A stretch of 64,000 bases of DNA from Hyphomicrobiaceae bacterium. Lineage in GTDB: Bacteria > Pseudomonadota > Alphaproteobacteria > Rhizobiales > Hyphomicrobiaceae. Positions 49,883 to 59,700 of the stretch are shown here, one piece after another. The notes beneath the pieces were generated by a model. That model searched no databases and was not told where the DNA came from. It saw only the letters and a list, made by a program, of their open reading frames with translations. The stretch is from positions 36,947-100,946 of the forward strand of contig PKEY01000051.1 of assembly GCA_002919265.1 (NCBI GenBank), in the 5' to 3' direction. Both the position numbers and the translations under genes were made by a program. Each line of letters starts with the position of its first letter. Position 1 is the first letter of the stretch.

Positions 49883-51037
49883 GTGTCAGCCTTGTGTTTG
49901 CGCTGGACCATTCTCATCTCGTGCCTTGTGGCGATGATTATTCCGGCCGGGGCGCAGCAAGGCCAATCCGCCACCAAGGGGCGCGCGGCGGCGACGGCAG
50001 CGGCGGCGGCCGCCCCCTCCGACCTTGCCGAGCGGCTCAACGCCAACACGGTGACAATCGTCTCGGGGACGCCGGCCGGCACATACCTTACGGTCGCCTA
50101 TGACATGGCCGCCGTTCTCGACAAGGACGACGAGCTCCGTGTGCTGGCGATAGCCGGAAAAGGCAGCCTCCAGAACGTTCGGGATATTCTGTACCTGCGC
50201 GGCGTGGACATGGGCATCGTCCAGTCTGACACACTCACGCACCTCAAGCAGACGGGCGAGCTGGGGCGTAACATCGGCCAACGGCTGGTCTACATCACCA
50301 AGCTCTATAATGAGGAGATGCACATCGTTGCTGGTCCTGGCATCAACAGCCTGGAAGACCTGAACGGCAAGACAGTCAATTTCAGCGATGCGGGGAGCGG
50401 CACGGAGCTTTCGACCCAGATCGTCTTCAATCTTTTGGGCATCAAGGCCAATAAGGTGAACATGGGGCAGGCGGATGCCCTGGTGAAGGTCAAGTCGGGC
50501 GAGATCGCGGCGACCGTGTTCATTGCCGGTCGGCCTGCTTCGGCGATCTCCAAGCTGCCGAAAGATCCGGACTATCGCATCCTTGAGATCCCCTTCACGC
50601 CGGAGCTGGAGGAGGCAAGCTATCTCCCGGCTACGCTGACCAGTGAGGACTATCCGAACCTGATTCCCGAGGGGCAGACCGTCGAGACCATTGCGGTGGG
50701 CGCGGTTCTTGCCGTCTATAACTGGCCTCCGAACACGGATCGTTATCGCCGCGTCGAGAACTTCATCAACGCGTTGTTCAGCAAATTCGAGGAGTTCCAG
50801 AAGCCGCCGCGCCATCCGAAGTGGCGGGAGGTCAATCTTGCCGCGAATCTCCGTGGCTGGCAGCGCTTTCCCGCGGCGCAGGAATGGCTCGACCGTGCGG
50901 CCGCGGAGAACCGGTCGCCCGCCATCAACATGGAGTATGCGCGGCAGCAGGCTGCGCGCGTTGCGCCGGGTGATGTCGCCGAACAAGAGCGCCTCTTCCG
51001 CCAGTTCCTGGAATGGGTAGAGCGCCAACGGCAGTAG
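49883..51037 (+). CDS. TAXI-family TRAP solute-binding protein
   Basis: NTVTIVSGTPAGTYLTVAYDMAAVLDK; GVDMGIVQSDTLTHLKQ; GKTVNFSDAGSGTELSTQIVFNLLGIKANKVNMGQADALVKVKSGEIAATVFIAGRPA. Confidence 0.82.
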   Translation: MSALCLRWTILISCLVAMIIPAGAQQGQSATKGRAAATAAAAAAPSDLAERLNANTVTIVSGTPAGTYLTVAYDMAAVLDKDDELRVLAIAGKGSLQNVRDILYLRGVDMGIVQSDTLTHLKQTGELGRNIGQRLVYITKLYNEEMHIVAGPGINSLEDLNGKTVNFSDAGSGTELSTQIVFNLLGIKANKVNMGQADALVKVKSGEIAATVFIAGRPASAISKLPKDPDYRILEIPFTPELEEASYLPATLTSEDYPNLIPEGQTVETIAVGAVLAVYNWPPNTDRYRRVENFINALFSKFEEFQKPPRHPKWREVNLAANLRGWQRFPAAQEWLDRAAAENRSPAINMEYARQQAARVAPGDVAEQERLFRQFLEWVERQRQ

Positions 51038-51082
51038 TGCTGCTCGTCTCGCCCTGTTGGGCTCTTTCGGAGGGGTAGAGCA

Positions 51083-51955
51083 ATGCCGGTACAAGCATTT
51101 GGATGGGTTATGCAACACTACCGGCAGGTGGCGATCGTGATCCTGGCTGGCATCGCGGCATCATTGGGCCTTGGCAACATCACGGCTGCCCAGGCGCAGG
51201 GTGAGGGCATTGCGATCAACGTCGCTGCTGTCATCTTGGCTGAGCCGGGGGTGGAAACGCCTTTCCCCATTCAGATCGCGACCGCCGGTGTCTTACCCAA
51301 AAACAGCTTCATCCGCATACGGGGATTGCCGGCGTCCGCAACGCTTTCGGAGGGGCATGTCGTGGCGCCGGGCTCCTGGGCCGTGCCTTTGTCGGCGCTT
51401 CCGTCGCTAAAGCTGGCCGCACCCATCACCGAAACAGGGCGGTCCGAGCTCACCATCGCCCTCGTAGGGATCGACGGAAAGGTGTGGGCCGAAACAAAGG
51501 CGTCTTTGGCCATCATTTCCGCAGCCGCGTTACCTGTCGAATCTCAGTCACCGCCCGCACAAACAAATGTGGCCGCCACGGGTCCAGCAGGCGCGCCGCC
51601 TCCAGGGCTCGAGGTTCCTAGCGCAGGAGTGCAGACGGTGCCCGGACCGCGCACGCTCACGCCCCTTTCGCCCAAGGATGGCGAGCGTGCGCGCAGGTTC
51701 GTCGAGCGTGGCAACCAGATGATGGAAGATGGGGACGTTGCTGGCGCGCGCCTGTTCTACAAGCGGGCTGCGGACATTGGATTGGCCGAAGGTGCCATCG
51801 CCCTTGCCGAAACCTACGACCCCAACGAGCTCCGGCGTTGGCCGGTGAGGGGGCTGGAGGGGAATATCGATCTGGCTCGCGAATGGTATGAGCGCGCCCG
51901 CGAGCTTGGTGCCCCGGAAGCAGAAGCCCGCCTCAGGCGACTGACGGCCCGCTAA
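51083..51955 (+). CDS. Uncharacterized exported protein with C-terminal Sel1/TPR-like segment
   Basis: RARRFVERGNQMMEDGDVAGARLFYKRAADIGLAEGAIALAETYDPNEL...LAREWYERARELGAPEAEARLRRL. Confidence 0.68.
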   Translation: MPVQAFGWVMQHYRQVAIVILAGIAASLGLGNITAAQAQGEGIAINVAAVILAEPGVETPFPIQIATAGVLPKNSFIRIRGLPASATLSEGHVVAPGSWAVPLSALPSLKLAAPITETGRSELTIALVGIDGKVWAETKASLAIISAAALPVESQSPPAQTNVAATGPAGAPPPGLEVPSAGVQTVPGPRTLTPLSPKDGERARRFVERGNQMMEDGDVAGARLFYKRAADIGLAEGAIALAETYDPNELRRWPVRGLEGNIDLAREWYERARELGAPEAEARLRRLTAR

Positions 51956-52129
51956 ACTTTCGCGAGCTTCTACAACTCTCCATGCCGCGCCCTTGAGCGC
52001 TGCGCCCGCCGATGCGGACGGCTGGCTGTCACCTACAATGGCCGATATAGTGTCATGTCATGCGGGGAATCTGAGACGCCCGCGTGAGGTGCCGCGTCAT
52101 GTTCGCGGACGTCATTGGGCGGAACGCGG

Positions 52130-53272
52130 ATGAGCGCCAAGGGCGAAAAATTCCAGATAAGCCTTCGGGAGCTGAGCGGCGCGCTTGGTGACCTTGGTAC
52201 CCTGTTGCCGCTGACTCTCGGCGTGATTGCCGTTGCTGGATTGGCGCCAACGCCGATTTTTCTTGGGTTCGGCATCTTCTATGTGGCGACGGCTCTCTAT
52301 TACCGCCTGCCGATTCCGGTGCAGCCGATGAAGGCTGTTGCCGCCGTGATGCTGACGACGGAAGTTACAGCCTCCGGACTGGCTGCAAGCGGCGTCATCA
52401 TCGGCTTAATGCTGCTCTTGCTCGGGGTAACCGGGTGGATCAGCCGACTGGCGCGGCTGGTGCCACAGTCGGTTCTTGCCGGGCTGCAGCTGGGTTTGGG
52501 AATTGCCCTCGCGATTGTCAGCCTGGAACTGATGGCGACCGAGCCATTGGTCGGAGCGATCACTGCTGGCCTGCTGATCGTGCTGTTGTTCTTCCCGCGC
52601 TATCCGTCGGCACTCACCGCGCTTCTCGTTGCCGTGGTGCTGGGGTGGGCGATGGGCGCAACCAGGCTCGAGCTTGCGGCCGTATCAGCCACGATCTCCA
52701 TCCCACCGTGGCCCAGTCTCCAGAATTTCGAGCAGGCTGTATCCGTGCTGGTGGTGCCCCAGCTGTCGTTGACGTTAACGAACGCCGTGCTGCTCACCGC
52801 CCTGATAGCGTCGGACTATTTCGGTGAGCGCGCGGCCCACGTGACGCCGGCCCGCCTGTCCATCACGAGCGGCCTGGCGAACCTCGTGCTGACACCGTTC
52901 GGGGCCTTGCCGATGTGTCACGGAGCTGGCGGATTGGCGGCGCACTACCGATTTGGTGCGCGCAGCGGAGCGGCACCGCTTTTTCTTGGTCTTCTTCTCA
53001 TCGCCTTGGCTCTTTGGCCCGGAAACGCTGGCCTGATGACCCTTGCAGCAATTCCGGCAGCGGGTTTGGGTGCACTTCTCCTGATCGCTTCCGGTGAGCT
53101 GGCGCTGACGAAACGGCTCTTCGACTGCAAACCGTCCTGCTGGCCTGTGATTGCCACAACAGCTGCCGTTACTGTTTGGGCAGATCCATTTTGGGGATTG
53201 CTGGTAGGATCAGGTGCGGAGCTGGTGAGGCAGGTAATCGTCCGCGCTCTCACAAATGAGGCGAGGAGATAA
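52130..53272 (+). CDS. MOT1-like putative sulfate/molybdate transporter
   Basis: FQISLRELSGALGDLGTLLPLTLGV; YYRLPIPVQPMKAVAAVMLT; FGALPMCHGAGGLAAHYRFGARSG. Confidence 0.88.
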   Translation: MSAKGEKFQISLRELSGALGDLGTLLPLTLGVIAVAGLAPTPIFLGFGIFYVATALYYRLPIPVQPMKAVAAVMLTTEVTASGLAASGVIIGLMLLLLGVTGWISRLARLVPQSVLAGLQLGLGIALAIVSLELMATEPLVGAITAGLLIVLLFFPRYPSALTALLVAVVLGWAMGATRLELAAVSATISIPPWPSLQNFEQAVSVLVVPQLSLTLTNAVLLTALIASDYFGERAAHVTPARLSITSGLANLVLTPFGALPMCHGAGGLAAHYRFGARSGAAPLFLGLLLIALALWPGNAGLMTLAAIPAAGLGALLLIASGELALTKRLFDCKPSCWPVIATTAAVTVWADPFWGLLVGSGAELVRQVIVRALTNEARR

Positions 53273-53392
53273 GGTGTCTTAAGCGGGGTTCCGCGCTGTG
53301 GCCGCCCAAGTGGGCAGGCCCCGCGCGGCGGTTCAATGCACTTCCGTTGCTATCGGGAAAATTGCTTGGAGATCAATCGCTTAACTGCGACC

Positions 53393-53469
53393 TGGTAGCG
53401 GGGGGCGGACTTGAACCGCCGACCTAGGGATTATGAGACCCTCGCTCTAACCACCTGAGCTACCCCGCC
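53393..53469 (-). tRNA. tRNA-Met (CAT), elongator type
   Basis: Minus strand GGCGGGGTAGCTCAGGTGGTTAGAGCGAGGGTCTCATAATCCCTAGGTCGGCGGTTCAAGTCCGCCCCCCGCTACCA folds as a cloverleaf; loop CTCATAA; encoded CCA. Confidence 0.93.
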
Positions 53470-53618
53470 GTCCGGGCGCGATATAAGAAGGGCGATCGGC
53501 TTCTGTCAAGCAAGCCCAAGCCGAAATTGGACGTGACCAAGCGTCCGAAATCATGTCCCAGAATTTGGGAGCCGTCGCGCCGGATCCCAAGTGCCTTAAA
53601 CCAAGTGCCTCAAAGCTC

Positions 53619-54341
53619 TCAGGCCGCGTCGCGCTTCTTCAGCCGAAGCATCGTGAAGATGCCCATGGGCTTAAGAGCCCGCCGCTCGATGACCTTGAGG
53701 TCGTCGCACACAAGGACCTGACTGACGTCAAAAACAGGTCGCCACCCGAGCTGATCAGCAAAGGGTGCCATACGGCGTTCGACCCAGCCCCGAATGCCCT
53801 GATCCTGGCTAAAGTGATTGACGAGGATCACTTCACCGCCGGGTTTGCAGACGCGCGCCAGCTCCTTCATCACGCGCACCGGCTCCGGCACGACGGTCAT
53901 GACGTACATCGCGACGACCGTGTCGAAGGATGCATCGCTGAACGTGAGGTGCCCGGCATCCATCTCGTACAGGCCGGTCACGTGGTCCAGACCTTCGTTG
54001 GCCACGCGGGCGCGCGCCTTTTCGAGCATGTCGGGGGAGAGGTCGATGCCGACAATCTCCAGGTGCCGCTTGTACAGCGGGAGAGACAGGCCCGTTCCAA
54101 CGCCCACCTCGAGGACGCGGCCCGTGAACGTGTTGATCAGCTCGACGGCCTGCCTGCGACCCTCAGCGGCGATCCGCCCAAAGGTATGATCGTAAATCGG
54201 GGCCCATCGGCGATAAGCAGTGAGGACGGACGTCTCGTCCATGTCCGGCATGGACTTGGCCGCCAACGTTCCCCCCAACGGACCGCGGCTTTGTTTCCGA
54301 ACTCGACCGCCAAACACTGTCCTCTCCCACTTGCTCGTCAA
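53619..54341 (-). CDS. SAM-dependent methyltransferase, phosphatidylethanolamine N-methyltransferase (PmtA)-like
   Basis: TAYRRWAPIYDHTFG; VLEVGVGTGLSLPLY; YVMTVVPEPVRVMKELARVCKPGGEVILVNHF; start may be internal (MPDMDETSV). Confidence 0.82.
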   Translation of the reverse strand: MTSKWERTVFGGRVRKQSRGPLGGTLAAKSMPDMDETSVLTAYRRWAPIYDHTFGRIAAEGRRQAVELINTFTGRVLEVGVGTGLSLPLYKRHLEIVGIDLSPDMLEKARARVANEGLDHVTGLYEMDAGHLTFSDASFDTVVAMYVMTVVPEPVRVMKELARVCKPGGEVILVNHFSQDQGIRGWVERRMAPFADQLGWRPVFDVSQVLVCDDLKVIERRALKPMGIFTMLRLKKRDAA

Positions 54342-54357
54342 TTGCCCTCAGTCCCCG

Positions 54358-55590
54358 TCAACCGGCCATACTGGCTACGGGGGATGCTGTCGACCAGCGC
54401 GATACGTCCTCACCCATGGAGGCACGTGTTCTTACGATCCATCCGCCGCCAAGAATGCGCGCGTTCGGAGCATCATCGGAATAAAAAACGCAAGCCTGGC
54501 CCGGCGCAACGCCGTGTTCACCACCAGGGAGATAAACGTAGGCGGTTCGATCCGCCTCGTTCAACTCGAGCACGGCTTCGACTGGAGAATGGGTCGAGCG
54601 GATCCTGGCACGAATATTGAGCCCGGACTTCGCGGCTTCAGCCTCATCAGGGCGGCCGAGCCAGTTCACATCCCGAAGCTCGATCACGCTGATCCGCAGG
54701 CACTCACGGGGCCCGACGATCACCTGTCGGCGCTCCGGATCAATCTTGACGACATAAAGGGGGCCTTGCCCGGCCAGCTTCAGGCCACGACGCTGGCCAA
54801 TCGTGTAGTGCATCACGCCTTCGTGGCGCCCCAACACGCGGCCGTCAACGTGGACGATGTCTCCCGGTTCGGCGGCACCGGGGCGCAGCCGCTGGATGAC
54901 GTCGGCGTACCGCCCCGAAGGTACGAAGCAGATGTCCTGACTATCCGGCTTGGAGGCGACGGGCAGAGAGAAGCTGCGGGCCAGCTCTCGCACCTCCGAC
55001 TTGCGCATACCCCCAAGCGGGAACCACAGGCGGTTTAGCTGCTCGCGTGTTGTTGCGAAGAGGAAATAGCTCTGGTCTCTGTCCGGGTCCGCGGCACGAC
55101 GCAGCTCTGGTCCGTAAGGCCCGTCGCAGCGCTGGATGTAGTGTCCGGTCGCCAGAACATCGGCACCAAGCTCCGTCGCGGTGTCCAGAAGATCGCGGAA
55201 CTTGATCTTCTGATTGCAGGTCACGCAGGGAATAGGGGTCTCGCCGGCGAGATAGCTCTCGGCGAACGACGAGATTACGGACTCCTTGAACCGCTCTTCA
55301 TAATCCAGGACGTAGTGCGGGATACCGATCGCTTCGGCCACCCGGCGGGCGTCATAAATATCCTGGCCGGCGCAGCAGCTTCCCCGCCGGCCAGTGGCGG
55401 CGCCGTGGTCATAGAGCTGCAGGGTGATGCCGATGACCTCATGGCCCTCGCGCTTCAGCAAAGCGGCAACGACCGAAGAGTCGACGCCGCCCGACATGGC
55501 AACGACAACTTTGCGGCGCGCGCTGCTTCCGTTGTTTACCTTCGAGGCTGCTGAAGCGTGGCCCGCTGTCATGCTGAAAATCGTTTCCAA
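54358..55590 (-). CDS. mnmA: tRNA 2-thiouridine(34) synthase
   Basis: [17 protein letters not shown] (PP-loop); [30 protein letters not shown]. Confidence 0.95.
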   Translation of the reverse strand: METIFSMTAGHASAASKVNNGSSARRKVVVAMSGGVDSSVVAALLKREGHEVIGITLQLYDHGAATGRRGSCCAGQDIYDARRVAEAIGIPHYVLDYEERFKESVISSFAESYLAGETPIPCVTCNQKIKFRDLLDTATELGADVLATGHYIQRCDGPYGPELRRAADPDRDQSYFLFATTREQLNRLWFPLGGMRKSEVRELARSFSLPVASKPDSQDICFVPSGRYADVIQRLRPGAAEPGDIVHVDGRVLGRHEGVMHYTIGQRRGLKLAGQGPLYVVKIDPERRQVIVGPRECLRISVIELRDVNWLGRPDEAEAAKSGLNIRARIRSTHSPVEAVLELNEADRTAYVYLPGGEHGVAPGQACVFYSDDAPNARILGGGWIVRTRASMGEDVSRWSTASPVASMAG

Positions 55591-55933
55591 ACTCTATCTG
55601 CTGCCTGCAACACACGCGCGGGTAGCGATCATGGATGTCGGGCAGCTCGCCGCGGCAACATATGGCGCCGTTAGCCTGCCGAGGCAAGCTGTATGGTGAA
55701 TGTGGCGCAATCCAGCCATACGGAGAGACTGCTCGAACGGTCCGTTAACCTTTTTCAACTGTAGATTCTACGTAAGCTTGCACCTCTTAGGTCGCTGCAA
55801 CATAAAGATAAATGCCCGCGCCCATCTGCGTGGTATACTGTTAGAGAGTTTATTTACCCATCGGCTTAGAGCCTAATTAAGGTCCGTAGGTGCATAAATC
55901 TCGCGTGGTGTGACAAGTATTGCGTAGAGTGCC

Positions 55934-56212
55934 ATGGCCGAGCAACAGTTCAGATCTCGGGTGCGTTATGTCATTGGACCGGACGGCAGTCCTTTGACGA
56001 TTGCGGATCTTCCCCCAAAAGACACCAAGCGCTGGGTTATTCGCCGGAAGGCGGAGGTGGTCGCCGCTGTCCGCGGCGGGCTGCTGAGCCTGGAAGAAGC
56101 CTGCGAGCGGTACGCTCTCACCGTAGACGAATTCCTGAGTTGGCAGCGTTCGATTGACAAGCACGGGCTGCCGGGCCTCCGTGCGACGCGTATTCAGGAT
56201 TATCGCGACTAA
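55934..56212 (+). CDS. sciP: SciP-like CtrA inhibitor (DUF1153)
   Basis: RVRYVIGPDGSPLTIADLPPKDTKRWVIRRKAEVVAAVRGGLLSLEEACERYALTVDEFLSWQ. Confidence 0.93.
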   Translation: MAEQQFRSRVRYVIGPDGSPLTIADLPPKDTKRWVIRRKAEVVAAVRGGLLSLEEACERYALTVDEFLSWQRSIDKHGLPGLRATRIQDYRD

Positions 56213-56678
56213 GCCGTGATCCAGCGGGAGCCTGCGAGCTCAGTGTGCAAGGCAAGTTCCACCGACAATCAGGTGACGAATTAGGTTGGGTGACTACAAG
56301 AGCAGTCAACCGTCTGACGATCCGTGCGGGCGGTCCCTCGGATTGTGACCGCGCCGAGGCCCTCTCTATTCCAGACAAACTTCTGCATCTGGGGGCGCCA
56401 AACCCGGTGTCGGGTATACAGGTGCAAGTCCTCCCGGCAATTCCTTTTTATGTGGCAGTGACTTGGGTCCTGTCCCTAATACTGGTTGGTGATGCAAGTG
56501 TCAGCAAACAGCCAGCCTGGCTAGAGCACCAGCAGCTTTCGGCTTAGACCTGCGACGGTCGGGGAGTGGCTGGACTGTCGCTCGACCGCATGTCTCAAAT
56601 TAAAAGCGACCCAAGATCGAATGTTCGATCTCGGGTCAACTGACCAAAACGCGGTTATCGAAACGGCCGCGCCGCAAT

Positions 56679-57068
56679 TCAGCGGCGAAGCGTAGCCGGT
56701 TGCTCGACCCTGCGCCCCAGATGCCGGGGGAAGGGACCTGTCTCGAGCTGAGCATCGGGAACAAGCCGTTCGAGCTCGGCGCATGCCTCGTCGCGCTCGC
56801 GCACCGCTTCCTCAAGTTTTGTGTGCAGATTGGCGATGGACGCACGCAGGTTGTCCCGCCGTTGTGCGGCCGCCTTCGCGAAAGTGGAGTAAGCGAAGTG
56901 GGACTTGTCGCGAATTCCGGTCCGCTCCTCCTCCGCCTGGATTTGACGGTCCAGTTCCTGCGCCATGTGCTCGAACTCGCGGATCATGTGTTCGATGTCC
57001 GCAACCTTGCGGCGCTTTTCCTCTGCGAGAAAGCGTTTCAGGCGGAGGCTGGTTTCACGAGATTTCAT
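56679..57068 (-). CDS. fliJ: FliJ-like flagellar export protein
   Basis: MKSRETSLRLKRFLAEEKRRKVADIEHMIREFEHMAQELDRQIQAEEERTGIRDKSHFAYSTFAKAA; between sciP and ctrA. Confidence 0.82.
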   Translation of the reverse strand: MKSRETSLRLKRFLAEEKRRKVADIEHMIREFEHMAQELDRQIQAEEERTGIRDKSHFAYSTFAKAAAQRRDNLRASIANLHTKLEEAVRERDEACAELERLVPDAQLETGPFPRHLGRRVEQPATLRR

Positions 57069-57698
57069 GTTCGATACCCCTGACATATTCGAACAAACTC
57101 TCTGGCAGCCTCTGTACAAGAAGCATGCCAAACGACACCTGCGGCTATCGCCGTTCTGTCCCTGTCGTGCCGGCTCCGACCCGTTCCCGTCCCCACGAGC
57201 GGCAGAGGGGATATAGCATTAACGTACAGACCACCGCTTAAGTTGCGGTAAAGTCACGACAGTTCACGGATGAGTCCAAAAAGCCAACGAAGGCCATCAA
57301 TCGGTCGCCAGACTCTAGGGCAAGCGAACGAATTCTGTTAATTGTTGATTCGGCACTGGCCATGCGAACCGCACCTGAGTGGGGGCCCGGGTAAGGGCGC
57401 GTGGTTAGCCGGCGCACTGTTCCCTCCTCGTAAATTGTCAACATCCGAGACCTGCATGTGCGGAGACCAACCCGGTTTCCGTTACGGGAGAGTTGCTGTC
57501 AGTGTCAGTCCTGACCCGAGGAGACGAGCGACGCCCAAGTTGTTCCGCAAGTTCTGTAGCAGTAATCTTGAGACGATTAGCCTTTGTTAACCTCTCAAGA
57601 GTAAAATCTAGGCGATTAAAAGGCAGATTTCGACTGCGTGCTCTTCAGACGGGGGCAGCGGGCTGGGAGTAATCCTGGCTCTTGAAGAGAGGATTGGC

Positions 57699-58406
57699 AT
57701 GAGAGTCCTTCTGATCGAAGACGACAGCGCAACCGCGCAGAGCATAGAGTTGATGCTCCAGTCGGAAGGCTTCAACGTCTACACGACTGATTTGGGCGAA
57801 GAGGGCGTAGATCTTGGCAAGCTTTATGATTATGACATCATATTGCTTGACCTGAACCTCCCGGACATGAGCGGCTACGAAGTCTTGAAAACCCTTCGGG
57901 TCAGCAAGGTTTCGACGCCGATCCTTATCCTCTCAGGCTTGGCGGGCATCGACGACAAGGTTCGTGGTCTCGGGTTCGGGGCCGACGATTATATGACCAA
58001 GCCCTTCCACAAGGATGAGTTGATTGCCCGCATCCATGCGATCGTGCGCCGGTCGAAGGGCCACGCGCAATCGATCATCCAGACCGGCGAGCTCACGGTC
58101 AATCTCGATACAAAGACGGTCGAGGTCAACGGCCAGCGCGTGCATCTGACCGGCAAGGAATATCAGATGCTCGAGCTGCTTTCACTCCGCAAAGGCACGA
58201 CACTCACCAAGGAGATGTTCCTAAACCATCTCTACGGCGGGATGGACGAGCCCGAGCTCAAGATCATCGACGTCTTCATCTGCAAGCTGCGTAAGAAGCT
58301 TCAGGCAGCGACCGGCGGCCGTCATTACATCGAGACGGTTTGGGGGCGGGGATACGTGCTTCGCGATCCCGATGAGAAGCCTGCCGACAAGCATGCGGCT
58401 GCTTGA
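57699..58406 (+). CDS. ctrA: Cell-cycle response regulator CtrA
   Basis: [63 protein letters not shown]; OmpR-type DNA-binding domain. Confidence 0.96.
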   Translation: MRVLLIEDDSATAQSIELMLQSEGFNVYTTDLGEEGVDLGKLYDYDIILLDLNLPDMSGYEVLKTLRVSKVSTPILILSGLAGIDDKVRGLGFGADDYMTKPFHKDELIARIHAIVRRSKGHAQSIIQTGELTVNLDTKTVEVNGQRVHLTGKEYQMLELLSLRKGTTLTKEMFLNHLYGGMDEPELKIIDVFICKLRKKLQAATGGRHYIETVWGRGYVLRDPDEKPADKHAAA

Positions 58407-58531
58407 TTGATTTGAGCGATTTGCTTGGCAGTTGAGGGGGCTTGGGCCCCCTAAGCTGTTTTCCAGGGTAGACATTGCCTCGCGGTCGTCTATGCATGCG
58501 GTGAACCCGAGCGACAAACCGCGAGCGAGCC

Positions 58532-59200
58532 ATGGCAGCAGAGCCGCAAACTCAGCCAACCTCTTCCAGCGCCCTAAAGGCGGCCATTGTTCCCGTTACG
58601 CCTTTTCAGCAGAACTGCACGCTCATTTGGGACGAGACGACCAAAGCTGGCGCCGTCGTTGACCCCGGCGGCGATCTCGAAAGGGTCCGGCGCGCCATTG
58701 CCGAGGTCGGAATGACGGTCGAGAAGATCCTGCTGACGCATGGCCATATCGATCATGCGGGCGGCGCGGCGGAGTTGCGCGAGGTACTTGGCGTTCCGAT
58801 CGAGGGGCCCCATGAGGCGGATCGGTTTCTTCTAGAAGGTTTGGAGGAGCAGGGCCGTGCCTACGGCATTCCGGCGAGGGCGGTTACGCCCGATCGCTGG
58901 TTGAACGAAGGGGACCCCGTCGAGGTGGCTGGCCACCATTTCGACGTCTTCCATTGCCCCGGCCATTCACCAGGTTCCATTGTTCTCTACAACTCGAAAC
59001 AGCGTTTCGCGCTGGTTGGTGACGTGTTGTTCCGTGGCTCGATCGGTCGCACGGATTTTCCCTACGGCGATCACGATGCGTTGATTTCCGCGATCAAGAC
59101 GAAGCTGCTGCCGCTCGGCGACGATATCGTGTTCATCTGCGGTCACGGGCCCACGAGCAGCATCGGCGTCGAGCGGCGCACGAACCCGTTCATAGTCTAG
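58532..59200 (+). CDS. MBL-fold metallo-hydrolase (glyoxalase II-like)
   Basis: LLTHGHIDHAGGAAEL (HxHxDH); FHCPGHSPGSIVLY; ICGHGPTSSIGVERRTNPF. Confidence 0.93.
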   Translation: MAAEPQTQPTSSSALKAAIVPVTPFQQNCTLIWDETTKAGAVVDPGGDLERVRRAIAEVGMTVEKILLTHGHIDHAGGAAELREVLGVPIEGPHEADRFLLEGLEEQGRAYGIPARAVTPDRWLNEGDPVEVAGHHFDVFHCPGHSPGSIVLYNSKQRFALVGDVLFRGSIGRTDFPYGDHDALISAIKTKLLPLGDDIVFICGHGPTSSIGVERRTNPFIV

Positions 59201-59216
59201 GCGAGAAGGGAGAGGG

Positions 59217-59579
59217 TCAGAAGCTCCGCTCCCAGCGCAGGCAGCCCAGTAGTCCGCATTCGGTGTCGATGGCGTCGCGGCCAGCTCCGCGATTTTCCCA
59301 GAAGTCGACCGTTTCCACACGGAGCGTCTCGGAGCAGCTCCGCCGACATTGAATCCACGTGCCGCCCGGCATGCGCACTTCGTAACCCGTCGGTGTCCGG
59401 CGTACCGGCCCGGAAACCGTTCCGTGCCCGAAACGACTTTCGGCCACGACATAGCCTTCTATCGGGCCGTAAGCGCCAGCGTGCCGCTTCCATTTTGCTG
59501 GCCCGCCGGCGAAGGCCGAGCCTATTGACAGGCATGTGACGCCAATCGCGGCCAAGAAAAACGACTTTGGTAACGCCAT
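59217..59579 (-). CDS. Small exported protein of unknown function
   Basis: Signal peptide MALPKSFFLAAIGVTCLSIGSAFAGG; four Cys in the C-terminal part. Confidence 0.62.
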   Translation of the reverse strand: MALPKSFFLAAIGVTCLSIGSAFAGGPAKWKRHAGAYGPIEGYVVAESRFGHGTVSGPVRRTPTGYEVRMPGGTWIQCRRSCSETLRVETVDFWENRGAGRDAIDTECGLLGCLRWERSF

Positions 59580-59700
59580 ACCGGCTTCCCCTTTGGTCAA
59601 AACCATGACATCTGTCATGGCCGTTATACCATTTTCGGGTTAGCGGATCGTTCCGATCTGGCCAAGTTATTCAGTTTGCCGGCTGTCGTTTTCGGTTGGG

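Noticed and set aside
49886-51118. 410-aa minus-strand ORF
   Set aside because: Fully antisense to the TAXI binding-protein gene, shadow composition
53393-53469. tRNA-Met as a mobile-element attachment site
   Set aside because: No partial duplicate of the tRNA 3' end and no integrase found in the window; flanking genes look like core genes
53553-55038. 355-aa and 272-aa plus-strand ORFs (53553-54620 and 54220-55038)
   Set aside because: Antisense to the PmtA-like gene and mnmA, whose products are clearly recognizable
59646-59658. GATCG-TTC-CGATC dyad upstream of luxR as a lux box
   Set aside because: Too short and lacks the ACCTG-N10-CAGGT-type pattern; could be chance
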